A DNA stretch of 64,000 bases from Rhodobacterales bacterium HKCCA1288 (GTDB lineage Bacteria > Pseudomonadota > Alphaproteobacteria > Rhodobacterales > Rhodobacteraceae), in assembly GCA_015693905.1 (NCBI GenBank), contig CP065161.1, forward strand, positions 558,001 through 622,000, in the 5' to 3' direction. Position numbers and translations under genes: made by a program. The notes below the pieces were generated by a model that worked only from the letters and a program-made list of their open reading frames with translations, did not search any database and was not told the DNA's origin. Shown in pieces: positions 45,146 to 53,645 of the stretch (positions within the stretch are counted from its first letter, which is position 1; each line of letters opens with the position of its first letter).

Positions 45146-45164
45146 AAAGGATGCGGGACAAGCG

Positions 45165-45947
45165 ATGATTACTGTCGAAAATCTGCACAAACATTTTGGC
45201 GGCTTTCACGCCGTGGATGGCGCAAGCCTGACAATTGAAACAGGCTCTATCACCGGTCTGGTTGGCCCCAATGGCGCGGGAAAGACCACGCTGTTTAACG
45301 TGATTGCGGGCGTTTTGCCCCCGACATCGGGCCGCGTTGTCATGGATGGCGAGGATATTACGGGCCTTCCGCCCCACGCGCTATTTGGCAAGGGATTGCT
45401 GCGCACATTTCAGATCGCGCATGAATTCTCATCCATGAGCTGCCGCGAGAACCTGATGATGGTGCCAAGCGGTCAATCGGGGGAAACCCTGTGGAACACA
45501 TGGTTCGGGCGCAAACGCATCGCCGAAGAAGAGCGCGCGCTTAAAGCCAAGGCCGATGAGGTGTTGGAGTTTCTGACCATTTCCCATCTCGCAGATCATC
45601 CGGCAGGCGCGATTTCTGGTGGTCAAAAGAAGCTGCTGGAACTGGGTCGCACGATGATGGTTGATGCAAAGATCGTGTTTCTGGACGAGGTGGGTGCAGG
45701 CGTTAACCGCACGCTGTTGAACACGATCGGCGATGCGATCATCCGCCTGAACAAAGAGCGCGGATATACATTCTGCGTCATTGAACATGACATGGATTTC
45801 ATCGGGCGGCTTTGTGACCCTGTGATCGTTATGGCCGAAGGGCGCGTTTTGGCCGAAGGCACATTGGACGAGATCAAAGCCAATGACGATGTGATTGAGG
45901 CCTATCTTGGGACAGGTCTAAAAAATAAGGACAAGATCGGGGCATGA
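45165..45947 (+). CDS. livG: Branched-chain amino acid ABC transporter ATP-binding protein LivG
   Basis: ATPase subunit of the Liv importer. From ATG 45165 it has 260 residues, with Walker A GPNGAGKTT (about 36-44), the signature loop region SGGQKKLLELGR (about 150-161) and Walker B KIVFLDEVGAGV. Walker B here carries Glu-Val instead of the common Glu-Pro. LivG-type features include the FQIAHEFSSMSCRENLMM segment. Its end overlaps livF by ATGA. The frame before 45165 is the hairpin region and is rejected. Confidence 0.94.
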   Translation: MITVENLHKHFGGFHAVDGASLTIETGSITGLVGPNGAGKTTLFNVIAGVLPPTSGRVVMDGEDITGLPPHALFGKGLLRTFQIAHEFSSMSCRENLMMVPSGQSGETLWNTWFGRKRIAEEERALKAKADEVLEFLTISHLADHPAGAISGGQKKLLELGRTMMVDAKIVFLDEVGAGVNRTLLNTIGDAIIRLNKERGYTFCVIEHDMDFIGRLCDPVIVMAEGRVLAEGTLDEIKANDDVIEAYLGTGLKNKDKIGA

Positions 45948-46663
45948 GCGAGACATCACCCTTTTTGATCGGCGAGGCGATGACGGGCGGATATGGCAAA
46001 GGGGCCGATATCCTGCACAGTTGCACCATCGCGGTCGAGCGCGGCGAGATCGCCGTCATTGTGGGCCCTAATGGCGCGGGCAAATCGACCGCCATGAAGG
46101 CGGTCTTTGGCATGCTGTCGCTGCGCGAGGGGCGTGTTGTGTTGGACGGGGATGATATCACCGCACTTTCGCCGCAAGATCGCGTTGTGCGCGGGATGGG
46201 GTTTGTGCCGCAAACCAATAACATCTTCACCTCTATGACAGTCGAAGAAAATTTGGAGATGGGTGCCTATATCCGCCGCGATGATTTTCGCGACACGATG
46301 GAACAGGTCTATAGCCTCTTTCCAATCCTAAAAGACAAACGCCGCCAAGCGGCGGGCGAATTATCAGGCGGGCAGCGTCAACAAGTGGCCGTGGGTCGCG
46401 CGCTGATGACCAAGCCGAAAGTGTTGATGTTGGATGAGCCGACCGCAGGTGTTTCGCCCATTGTTATGGACGAGTTATTTGACCGCATCATCGAAGTGTC
46501 CCGCACGGGCATCCCCATTTTGATGGTCGAACAAAACGCCCGTCAGGCGTTGGAAATCGCGGATAAGGGCTTTGTTTTGGTGCAAGGGCGCAATGCCCAT
46601 ACAGGCACAGGCAAAGAACTGTTGGCAGATGCGGATGTGCGCCGCTCCTTCTTGGGGGGTTGA
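45944..46663 (+). CDS. livF: Branched-chain amino acid ABC transporter ATP-binding protein LivF
   Basis: Second ATPase subunit of the importer, 239 residues. Motifs: Walker A GPNGAGKST (about 38-46), signature SGGQRQQVAVGRALM (about 141-155), Walker B VLMLDEPTAG, and the H-loop position occupied by VEQN as is standard in LivF. The start overlaps the livG stop (ATGA) and livH begins three bases after the stop, so the genes are translationally linked. Confidence 0.95.
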   Translation: MSETSPFLIGEAMTGGYGKGADILHSCTIAVERGEIAVIVGPNGAGKSTAMKAVFGMLSLREGRVVLDGDDITALSPQDRVVRGMGFVPQTNNIFTSMTVEENLEMGAYIRRDDFRDTMEQVYSLFPILKDKRRQAAGELSGGQRQQVAVGRALMTKPKVLMLDEPTAGVSPIVMDELFDRIIEVSRTGIPILMVEQNARQALEIADKGFVLVQGRNAHTGTGKELLADADVRRSFLGG

Positions 46664-46666
46664 GGA

Positions 46667-47677
46667 ATGGATCTTCTAAACGCAATTGTCGCTTTGTTGA
46701 ATTTCGTGATTGTGCCTGCCACCGCCTATGGCGCGCAATTGGCGCTTGGGGCGCTTGGGGTGACGTTGATTTACGGCATCTTACGCTTTTCCAATTTCGC
46801 GCATGGTGACACGATGGCCTTTGGCACGATGATCACCATTCTGGCCACATGGGGCCTGCAATCTTTGGGCGTCACGGCGGGGCCTTTGCCAACCGCCCTC
46901 ATCGCCCTGCCCCTTGGCATCGCTGCCACAGCCGCCTTGGTGGTCGGCACGGATAAGATGGTCTATCGCTTTTATCGCCAAACCAAAGCCAAGCCTGTGA
47001 TCTTTGTGATTGCCTCAATTGGCGTGATGTTCGTGATGAATGGGATCGTGCGCTTTATCATCGGGGTTGATGATCAAAACTTTGCCGATGGGGCAAGGTT
47101 CCTAATCTCTGCTCGTGATTTCAAAGACATGACAGGCCTTGACGAAGGGCTTGCCATCCGTTCGACCCAAGCGATCACGGTGATCGTGGCGATTTTGGCG
47201 GTGGTGGCCCTGTTTTGGTTCTTGAACAAAACCCGCACGGGCAAATCCATGCGCGCGTTTTCCGATAACGAAGATTTGGCACTGCTCTCAGGCATCAACC
47301 CTGAGCGTGTTGTGATGATCACATGGTTGATTGTGGCGGCTTTGGCGACCACGGCGGGCGTGCTTTATGGTCTCGACAAAAGCTTTAAGCCCTTCACCTA
47401 TTTCCAACTGCTCTTGCCCATATTTGCCGCCGCGATTGTGGGCGGGCTTGGCAATCCTCTGGGGGCAATTTTGGGGGGCTTCCTGATCGCCTATTCCGAA
47501 ATCGCGGTCACCTATGCCTTCCGTAAGGTGGTTGGATATATCGGCCCCGAAGGCTGGAGCCCCGAAGGAATGCTGCAGCTTCTATCGACCGATTATAAAT
47601 TTGCCGTCAGCTTTACGATCCTTCTGATCGTGCTTCTGTTTAAACCCACAGGGATCATGAAAGGAAAATCGGTATGA
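46667..47677 (+). CDS. livH: Branched-chain amino acid ABC transporter permease LivH
   Basis: Inner-membrane permease of 336 residues with about eight hydrophobic helices. The LivH signature appears early (LGALGVTLIYGILRFSNFAHGD, about 27-48). The cytoplasmic coupling stretch FSDNEDLALLSGINPERV lies near 202-219. The C-terminal GGLGNPLGAILGGFLIAYSE block is characteristic. The end overlaps livM by ATGA. Confidence 0.95.
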   Translation: MDLLNAIVALLNFVIVPATAYGAQLALGALGVTLIYGILRFSNFAHGDTMAFGTMITILATWGLQSLGVTAGPLPTALIALPLGIAATAALVVGTDKMVYRFYRQTKAKPVIFVIASIGVMFVMNGIVRFIIGVDDQNFADGARFLISARDFKDMTGLDEGLAIRSTQAITVIVAILAVVALFWFLNKTRTGKSMRAFSDNEDLALLSGINPERVVMITWLIVAALATTAGVLYGLDKSFKPFTYFQLLLPIFAAAIVGGLGNPLGAILGGFLIAYSEIAVTYAFRKVVGYIGPEGWSPEGMLQLLSTDYKFAVSFTILLIVLLFKPTGIMKGKSV

Positions 47678-48984
47678 ACCTGACACTGGATCGCAAGGCG
47701 GCAGTTCTCTTTGCGTTGGTGGCTGTGCTTTATATCGGCACAGGCTTTGTTCAATCTTGGAACACCGCGCTGTCTATTCTGAACATGGGTCTGATCTCGG
47801 CCATCATGGCGCTTGGTGTGAATATCCAATGGGGCTATGCGGGCCTCTTTAACGTGGGTGTAATGGGCTTTACCGCGCTTGGCGGTTTGGCGGCTGTTTT
47901 GGTGGCCTCTGACCCTGTTGAGGGGGCATGGGGGGCCACAGGCGGATGGCAAATCTTGCTTGCCCTGTTGATGGGCGGCGCAACCATTGCCGCCGCGATT
48001 GCGCTATGGGGCAAGATGAAAGGTCACAAATTGCGCGGCCTTGCGATGGCGGGCTTGTTAATCGCGGGCTTTTTCATCTTCCGCGCGGTGTTTGACCCTG
48101 CTGTGGCCACGGTTGAGGCCATTGACCCTGCCTTGACAGGCAATATCGGGGGCCTTGGTTTGCCCATCATTCTGGCATGGCCTGTGGGTGGGCTGCTTGC
48201 CGCAGGGGCCGCATGGATCATCGGGAAAACCGCGCTTGGTCTGCGGTCGGATTATCTGGCGATTGCCACTTTGGGTGTGGCTGAGATCATCATCTACATC
48301 CTGAAAAACGAAGATTGGTTGGCGCGCGGCGTGAAAAACGTCATCGGCCTGCCCCGCCCTGTGCCTTACGAGGTTGCCCTACAAGCCAACCAAGCCTTTG
48401 TTGGCGCAATGCAAGGATTAGGCGCTGACCCTGTCACCGCCTCCTCCATCGCGGTCAAGCTGTCCTATGCGGTGTTATTCTCAATCGTTCTGATTGCCCT
48501 GATCTGGCTGACACAGCGCGCGCTCAACTCGCCTTGGGGGCGGATGATCCGCGCCATTCGCGACAACGAAGTTTCTGCCGCCGCGATGGGAAAAAATGTC
48601 ACGGCGCGGCATTTGCAGATTTTCATCCTTGGTTCGGCCGTTTGTGGCCTTGCAGGCGCAATGATGACCACGTTGGACAGCCAACTTGTGCCAAGCACCT
48701 ATCAACCGCTGCGCTTTACCTTCCTGATCTGGGTGATGGTGATTGTGGGCGGATCAGGCAACAATATCGGCGCGGTCTTGGGCGGCTTCTTGATCTGGTG
48801 GTTCTGGATTCAGGTCGAACCTTTGGGTCTGTTGCTGTTGCAGGGGATCACGGCGGGCATGGCCGAAGGATGGCTGAAAGATCACCTGATGGATGCCGCC
48901 GCGCATATGCGCCTTTTGACCATGGGTCTTATCCTGCTATTGGTCTTACGCTTCAGCCCGCGTGGCCTGTTGCCAGAACGCTGA
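47674..48984 (+). CDS. livM: Branched-chain amino acid ABC transporter permease LivM
   Basis: Second permease, 436 residues, longer than an average LivM because of extra hydrophobic segments near 90-150. Family blocks: ALGVNIQWGYAGLFNVGVMGF (two parts around 47-68), SDYLAIATLGVAEI (about 190-203), the coupling motif MIRAIRDNEVSAAAMGKNV (about 290-308) and GGSGNNIGAVLGGFLIWW. It is the last gene of the operon. The stop codon lies at the edge of a terminator that serves the opposite strand. Confidence 0.94.
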   Translation: MNLTLDRKAAVLFALVAVLYIGTGFVQSWNTALSILNMGLISAIMALGVNIQWGYAGLFNVGVMGFTALGGLAAVLVASDPVEGAWGATGGWQILLALLMGGATIAAAIALWGKMKGHKLRGLAMAGLLIAGFFIFRAVFDPAVATVEAIDPALTGNIGGLGLPIILAWPVGGLLAAGAAWIIGKTALGLRSDYLAIATLGVAEIIIYILKNEDWLARGVKNVIGLPRPVPYEVALQANQAFVGAMQGLGADPVTASSIAVKLSYAVLFSIVLIALIWLTQRALNSPWGRMIRAIRDNEVSAAAMGKNVTARHLQIFILGSAVCGLAGAMMTTLDSQLVPSTYQPLRFTFLIWVMVIVGGSGNNIGAVLGGFLIWWFWIQVEPLGLLLLQGITAGMAEGWLKDHLMDAAAHMRLLTMGLILLLVLRFSPRGLLPER

Positions 48985-49033
48985 AAAAACAGCGCCCGCG
49001 GAGCGAAGGGGTCCCCTTGGGCTGCGCGGGCGC
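48984..49033 (-). terminator. Minus-strand terminator after ompH
   Basis: GCGCCCGCG (48992-49000) pairs perfectly with CGCGGGCGC (49025-49033). The interior holds a second small hairpin (AAGGGG/CCCCTT, 49006-49018). Read on the minus strand the stem is followed by a six-T run (plus-strand A run at 48984-48989). It ends the rseP-bamA-ompH transcripts and may also stop plus-strand transcription behind livM. Confidence 0.85.
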
Positions 49034-49047
49034 GTCAAAACCACGCT

Positions 49048-49641
49048 TCAAAGCTGAGGTTCAGGTAACTCAGCGAGGATCTCATCAATGCGATCTGCCA
49101 AGGCCGCGTCAATCGCGGCAATCGCCTCATCGGTGATATCAATATCATCTCGGGCAAAGATCACAGCGCGGCGATCCATCAGCACCTCAGCCCCGCTGCG
49201 CTGCACCAGATCAATAAGAATTGGCCCCATAATTTCAAGGAACCGCTGTCGCGCCGCTTCCGCATAGGCGCCAAGCGCGCGGTTTTTCGCGTCTTGCTCG
49301 CTGCGGATTTCAACGACACGGGCGTCAAATTCAGCAGCACGCAGGCGGAAATCCTCGATGCTGAGGCTGCTGCGCAATTCGGTCAACCGTTGTTCTTCTT
49401 GGGTCAGAACATCTTCAATCTCACGGTTCTGTGCCGAAAGATCACGACCCACGCGATCAATCACCCCCCCGACCGCTTGACCAAAGACCGAGCCAGAAAA
49501 CAGGCGGTCTTGATCAATCAGCAACACCTGCGCGGGTGCTTGCGGGGGTTGAACGGTAATATCCTGCGCCCTCGCCCCTGCCCCATAGATGGCAAGCACA
49601 AGGGCACATCCACCCACGCGCAGCCAAGCGCGCAAAGGCAT
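49048..49641 (-). CDS. OmpH/Skp-family periplasmic chaperone
   Basis: Periplasmic holdase helping outer-membrane proteins reach BamA. The 197 residues have a signal peptide (cleavage after ARAQ near 26) and a short OmpH-type strand VLLIDQDRLFSGS (about 39-51). A long charged coiled-coil follows (about 65-130: AQNREIEDVLTQEEQRLTEL and following), then VLMDRRAVIFARDDIDIT near the end. The start shares one base with the bamA stop. It is the last gene before a terminator; fabZ and lpxA, which often follow in alphaproteobacteria, are absent. Confidence 0.9.
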   Translation of the reverse strand: MPLRAWLRVGGCALVLAIYGAGARAQDITVQPPQAPAQVLLIDQDRLFSGSVFGQAVGGVIDRVGRDLSAQNREIEDVLTQEEQRLTELRSSLSIEDFRLRAAEFDARVVEIRSEQDAKNRALGAYAEAARQRFLEIMGPILIDLVQRSGAEVLMDRRAVIFARDDIDITDEAIAAIDAALADRIDEILAELPEPQL

Positions 49642-51947
49642 CAGAACCGCGCCTCAACCGTAAAGTCGAAGTTGCGGGTGCGGTCATAGGATTCATTAGA
49701 AACAGGCCGCGAGAAGTTAAACCGCAGCGGGCCGATTTGCGTATCCCAGAAGATCGAGAAGCCAATCGTGCTGCGCAGATAGCTGTCATCGTCAACGAGG
49801 TTGCCACCTGTGCCCAAGACGTCATCCAAGCCCCATAGCGTGCCAACGTCATAAAAGACGCCGCCTGAAATGCCATATTCGGCGGGCACCCCGATGGGGA
49901 AGCCTGCCTCAAAGCGCGCAACGGCGAATTGGTTGCCGCCAAGCGCGTCTTGGTTCGCAGAATTGCGATCCCGTGGCCCGATCCCGCCTGCATCAAAACC
50001 ACGCATTTGGCGCGACCCGAGGAAGAAACGATCCGTAACGCGGCTATTGCCATCAAGCATATTCACCGAGCCAAGCTCGAACGCGGCACGCAACGAGACC
50101 TCTTCACGGAAGGCCGTGGTCTCCCCCTGCACAAGCGCAGTGGTGCGCAGGAATTGATCATCACCCAATCCCCCCAATTCAGCATTGGCGCGCAACAATA
50201 CGCCCGAGGTTGGGTCAAGCCCCACGCCGCGTGTGTCGTAAATATAGCCCAGACCGATGGAGCTGCTGTCATAGCTGCCCGCCTCGCGCCGCAGAATATC
50301 CGATGATGTGGTCGGAACATTGGTCAATTCTGACTGCGCAATCCGCAAAGAGGGGCGCAAACGTCCGTATTCACTGACAGGAAATTCCAACGCACCGCTG
50401 ACACCCACTTCATTGGTGTTATAGGTCGCATTTTGTTGGTCGGTCGAACTGCTGAAAACCGACAGAGCCAATTCCAAATCACGGCGCAAATAGGCGGGTT
50501 CAATAAAATTCGCCTGCAAGGAACGCGAGCCAGAGGTGGTATCAAAGGACAGACCCACGGTCTGACCCCGCCCGCGCCAATTGCGTTCGTTAAACTGAAC
50601 CGCAAGCCCGGTGCCAACATCGGTCGAATAATTGACCGAGAAGCCAAGCGTGCCTGTTGGCGTTTCTTCGACATTCACATCCACGATCACCTGATCGCTG
50701 CCTGTGCCTTCGCGCGCATTCACGTCAACATTTGAAAAGAAATTCAGCGCACGGATCCGTTCGGCCGCTTGGCGAATTTCGCGTGGATCAAACGGATCCC
50801 CTTCGACCATATCGAATTGACGCCGCACAACGCGGTCAAGCGTGGTTGCATTGCCCTCAATATCAATCCGCTCTACGAAAACACGCGGGCCGCGGACAAT
50901 GGCAAATTCCACATCCAAGGTGAGATCTTCGTCATTTCGGGTGATCCGCGGTTCAACACGGATGAAGCGCAACCCCTGCTCGGTCGCCAGATTTTCAAGC
51001 CGCGAAATCGTGCGATCCACCAGACGCGGAGAATAGGTTACACCCTCGTCCAGGCCGATTGCCGCTTGGAATTCTTCGACATTCACTTCGGGCAAGTCAC
51101 TGCTTGCGGTTAATGCACCGAAGGAAAAGCTTTGCCCTTCAACGATGTTAAAGGTCACAAAGAACCCGTCCCGCGCACGGGCAAGTTCCGATGTGACAGA
51201 TTGCACTTCAAAATCAACATAGCCGCGATCACGATAGAAATCGGTCAAAAGCTGTTGATCAAAGGCCAGTCGATCCGCCACGAATGTATCGCGGCTGATA
51301 ATCGCGCGGAAAAACCCCGCTTGGGTGGATTGCAGAACACGGCGCAAACGGCGGTCTGAAAAGGCGCGGTTGCCGACAAAGGTGATGCTTTCGGTTTCCA
51401 CCACGCGGCCTTCGGTAATCTCAAAGGCTAGATCAACGCGGTTGTCGCTGCGGCGGATGATCTGCGGGGTCACGGTTGCACTCAGGCGGCCTGTCTGGCG
51501 ATAGGCATCCACGATGGCCTGTGCATCGGCCTCGGCGATGGCGGGACTATAGACGCGGCGCGGTTGTGATGTCAGCAAAGCTGAAAGCGCATCATCATCA
51601 AGAAGATCATTTCCCTCGATGCTGATCTCGTTGATCGTAGGGTATTCTTGCAACTCGATAAACACCGTGTTGCCCTCTAGGCGCAGATCAACTGTTTCAA
51701 ACAGACCTGTATCCTGCAGGCGGCGCAAGGCATCATTGGCTTGGCCTGCTGTGATTGTGCCGCCGGGCGTGATGCCTGCATATGAGAGGATCGTTGCCTC
51801 CTCGATGCGGATATTTCCGTCAATAACAATCGCGTCCAGCGCAATATCCTGCGCAACCGCAAGCCCTGAAAGGGCCATCCCCATCGCCAAAACCGAGGCT
51901 GTCATCAGCCCGCTGCGATATTTGCGATTGTTTGATTTACGCGACAT
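49641..51947 (-). CDS. bamA: Outer membrane protein assembly factor BamA
   Basis: Essential outer-membrane insertase. The 768 residues comprise a signal peptide (cleavage near AVAQ 33), five POTRA domains (about 35-365) and a 16-stranded barrel. The barrel has the lid-loop motif FFLGSRQMRGFDAGGIGPRD (two blocks near 640; VRGF-type motif reads MRGF) and the terminal strand ends VEARF. POTRA-type repeats are visible as EGNTVFIELQE, EGRVVETESI and EGNATTLDRVV segments. It has its own promoter-like sequence and leader hairpin upstream. It is translationally coupled to ompH. Confidence 0.96.
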   Translation of the reverse strand: MSRKSNNRKYRSGLMTASVLAMGMALSGLAVAQDIALDAIVIDGNIRIEEATILSYAGITPGGTITAGQANDALRRLQDTGLFETVDLRLEGNTVFIELQEYPTINEISIEGNDLLDDDALSALLTSQPRRVYSPAIAEADAQAIVDAYRQTGRLSATVTPQIIRRSDNRVDLAFEITEGRVVETESITFVGNRAFSDRRLRRVLQSTQAGFFRAIISRDTFVADRLAFDQQLLTDFYRDRGYVDFEVQSVTSELARARDGFFVTFNIVEGQSFSFGALTASSDLPEVNVEEFQAAIGLDEGVTYSPRLVDRTISRLENLATEQGLRFIRVEPRITRNDEDLTLDVEFAIVRGPRVFVERIDIEGNATTLDRVVRRQFDMVEGDPFDPREIRQAAERIRALNFFSNVDVNAREGTGSDQVIVDVNVEETPTGTLGFSVNYSTDVGTGLAVQFNERNWRGRGQTVGLSFDTTSGSRSLQANFIEPAYLRRDLELALSVFSSSTDQQNATYNTNEVGVSGALEFPVSEYGRLRPSLRIAQSELTNVPTTSSDILRREAGSYDSSSIGLGYIYDTRGVGLDPTSGVLLRANAELGGLGDDQFLRTTALVQGETTAFREEVSLRAAFELGSVNMLDGNSRVTDRFFLGSRQMRGFDAGGIGPRDRNSANQDALGGNQFAVARFEAGFPIGVPAEYGISGGVFYDVGTLWGLDDVLGTGGNLVDDDSYLRSTIGFSIFWDTQIGPLRFNFSRPVSNESYDRTRNFDFTVEARF

Positions 51948-51965
51948 ACTGCGCCCGCCTTTTTT

Positions 51966-51985
51966 GCTTTAGCAAATCCTAAAGC
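51966..51985 (-). promoter_or_regulatory. bamA leader hairpin
   Basis: On the minus strand GCTTTAG-GATTTG-CTAAAGC forms a perfect 7-bp stem 19 bp before the bamA ATG, followed by AAAAAAGGCGGG containing the ribosome site. It would start at or next to the predicted transcription start, a position suited to protecting the 5' end or controlling translation. Confidence 0.5.
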
Positions 51986-51986
51986 A

Positions 51987-52015
51987 TCCCTAGCGATTGC
52001 AGGGGGCAATGTCAA
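51987..52015 (-). promoter_or_regulatory. Predicted sigma70-type promoter of bamA
   Basis: On the minus strand a consensus -35 TTGACA (52015-52010) and a -10-like TAGGGA (51992-51987) are separated by 17 bp, placing the start of transcription about 30-35 bp before the bamA ATG. The -35 is perfect and the -10 weak. Confidence 0.5.
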
Positions 52016-52029
52016 AAAAATGCGCGCAA

Positions 52030-52054
52030 AAACGGGCGAAACTTACGCCCTTTT
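52030..52054 (-). terminator. Terminator behind the 44-residue ORF, upstream of bamA
   Basis: GGGCG (52034-52038) pairs with CGCCC (52046-52050) across AAACTTA. Runs of A before and T after make it usable on both strands; on the minus strand it follows the small ORF by 14 bp. It would separate rseP transcription from bamA. Confidence 0.55.
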
Positions 52055-52067
52055 CAGCCTCTCGGTG

Positions 52068-52202
52068 TTAGCTTTGCACAATCGGTGCAAGCATCACCGC
52101 AAAACCCAAAGCCAAAACAACGATACTGGGGCCAAGGATACGATCCCCAAGAATCGCCGACAGATAGCTGAGGCGCGGCAATTGGCGCTGTAAAAATTTC
52201 AT
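52068..52202 (-). CDS. Candidate small membrane protein (44 aa)
   Basis: A short frame in the 351-bp gap between rseP and bamA. The product begins MKFLQRQLPRLSYLSAILGD, basic and amphipathic. A single hydrophobic helix follows (about 23-41, ILGPSIVVLALGFAVMLAPI) and it ends IVQS. The positive-inside pattern and native codon choice support it. A terminator stands right behind it. The ribosome site is weak (GGGGATCAAAG at an imperfect distance). No family is known to me; it may be a BAM- or RseP-associated small protein only by location. Confidence 0.45.
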   Translation of the reverse strand: MKFLQRQLPRLSYLSAILGDRILGPSIVVLALGFAVMLAPIVQS

Positions 52203-52298
52203 CGGTCTTTGATCCCCGAATATGTGAAACACATATTAGCGGATACCAAAACACTTGGGCAGAATTGGGGCGAATTCAGGGGAATTCAGCGGCCTGCC

Positions 52299-53630
52299 TT
52301 AGGGGCAAAGCAGAACATCATTGAATACCGCGAACACCATCAACCCCATGATCAGGGTCAACCCAACCGTCATAAAAACACGCATGAACATTTCAGGCGG
52401 TTTGCGTCCTGCAACGGCCTCAAAGGCGTAAAGCATCAGATGCCCACCATCCAGAATTGGGATCGGGAAAAGATTCATCAAACCAACCGCGGTGGAGAGA
52501 ACCGCAATCAGCCAGATAAAGCTTGCAATCCCTTGCGCGGCGGCGGCACCTGAGGTTTCCGCAATTCCCACTGGGCCTTGCAGATTACAGGTCGAAATTG
52601 CCCCTGTGATCATATGCCAAAGCCCCGATAGCGATGAGGTGATGATGAACCCTGTTTGCGACACCCCATAGGAGAGCGCGGCCAATGGCCCCACCGCCTC
52701 GGTTTGCGGAACAAAGAGCATGCCCCCCGTGACGCCGATCAGGTAACGCGTTTCAAACCCACCCGATGCGACAGGCAAATCGGTGCGCCGCGGCGACAGG
52801 GTCACAGCGATTTCCTGCCCCTCTTGGGTGCCATTCGCCCGCCAAAGCGTCAAATCAATCGGCGCACCCTCCGCCTGATCAACCGCCGCGCGGAGTTGCG
52901 AAAAGCTCCAGATATCCGCGCCATTCACGGCCAAAATCACATCGCCCTCGCGCAAGCCCGCTTCCATGGCCGCCGATTGCGGCTGAACGCCATCAACGAC
53001 AGGCGGCAGCGGCGCTGAGGCCTCGACCAAAATGGCGCGATCATCGCGCAGCACTTCATAGCTCACACGCGGACGAGGCGGCAGGTCAGAGGCGATTTGC
53101 AAAAGCGCCGCAAAACTTTCAATCTCCTGCCCCTCAACGGCAAGGATCAGATCCCCCGCCTCAAGCGATTGATAGACAGGCGGCAGGGCGCGCGGCGCCC
53201 CAACACGGGGCTCATCCGTTGCTTGACCCGAGACCAAGACCACGCCTGCGAAAATCGCAATGGACAGGATAAAATTGAACAACGGCCCTGCCACAACCGT
53301 GGCCGCGCGGGCCCAAAGGGGCGCGCCATGCATCGTATTGCGCGCAGGCGTAACCGCCACATCCGCCCCGACCGAGGCGGCATTCGCATCACCTGCAAAT
53401 TTGACATAACCGCCAAACGGCAAAGCCGCGATTTGCCATTGCGTGCCCCGCCGATCTTTGCGCGAGAGCAGCACAGGCCCAAACCCGATAGAAAACACAT
53501 CCGCACGGATGCCAGACCACCGCCCGACAATATAGTGACCATATTCATGGATCGCTACGATGATTGAAATCGCCGCAATAAAGGCCAACATGGTAAAGGC
53601 AAAACTGCCGAATTGGGGGAGGAAATCCAT
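52299..53630 (-). CDS. rseP: Site-2 intramembrane zinc metalloprotease RseP
   Basis: Inner-membrane protease for regulated intramembrane proteolysis, for example of anti-sigma factors or signal peptides. From the ATG the product has 443 residues, with zinc-binding HEYGH near residues 28-32. It has two PDZ domains (about 125-205 and 205-290) and the second metal-ligand motif PILDGGHLM near 392-400, plus several membrane helices. A GTG start one codon upstream is possible. It is about 15 nt downstream of dxr, in the pyrH-frr-uppS-cdsA-dxr-rseP run. Confidence 0.95.
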   Translation of the reverse strand: MDFLPQFGSFAFTMLAFIAAISIIVAIHEYGHYIVGRWSGIRADVFSIGFGPVLLSRKDRRGTQWQIAALPFGGYVKFAGDANAASVGADVAVTPARNTMHGAPLWARAATVVAGPLFNFILSIAIFAGVVLVSGQATDEPRVGAPRALPPVYQSLEAGDLILAVEGQEIESFAALLQIASDLPPRPRVSYEVLRDDRAILVEASAPLPPVVDGVQPQSAAMEAGLREGDVILAVNGADIWSFSQLRAAVDQAEGAPIDLTLWRANGTQEGQEIAVTLSPRRTDLPVASGGFETRYLIGVTGGMLFVPQTEAVGPLAALSYGVSQTGFIITSSLSGLWHMITGAISTCNLQGPVGIAETSGAAAAQGIASFIWLIAVLSTAVGLMNLFPIPILDGGHLMLYAFEAVAGRKPPEMFMRVFMTVGLTLIMGLMVFAVFNDVLLCP

Positions 53631-53645
53631 CACTTGCCCTGTATT

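Noticed and set aside
52054-52254. 66-residue minus-strand frame overlapping the 44-residue ORF
   Set aside because: Runs in another frame, has no hydrophobic or family pattern and no ribosome site. The 44-residue frame is the better candidate.
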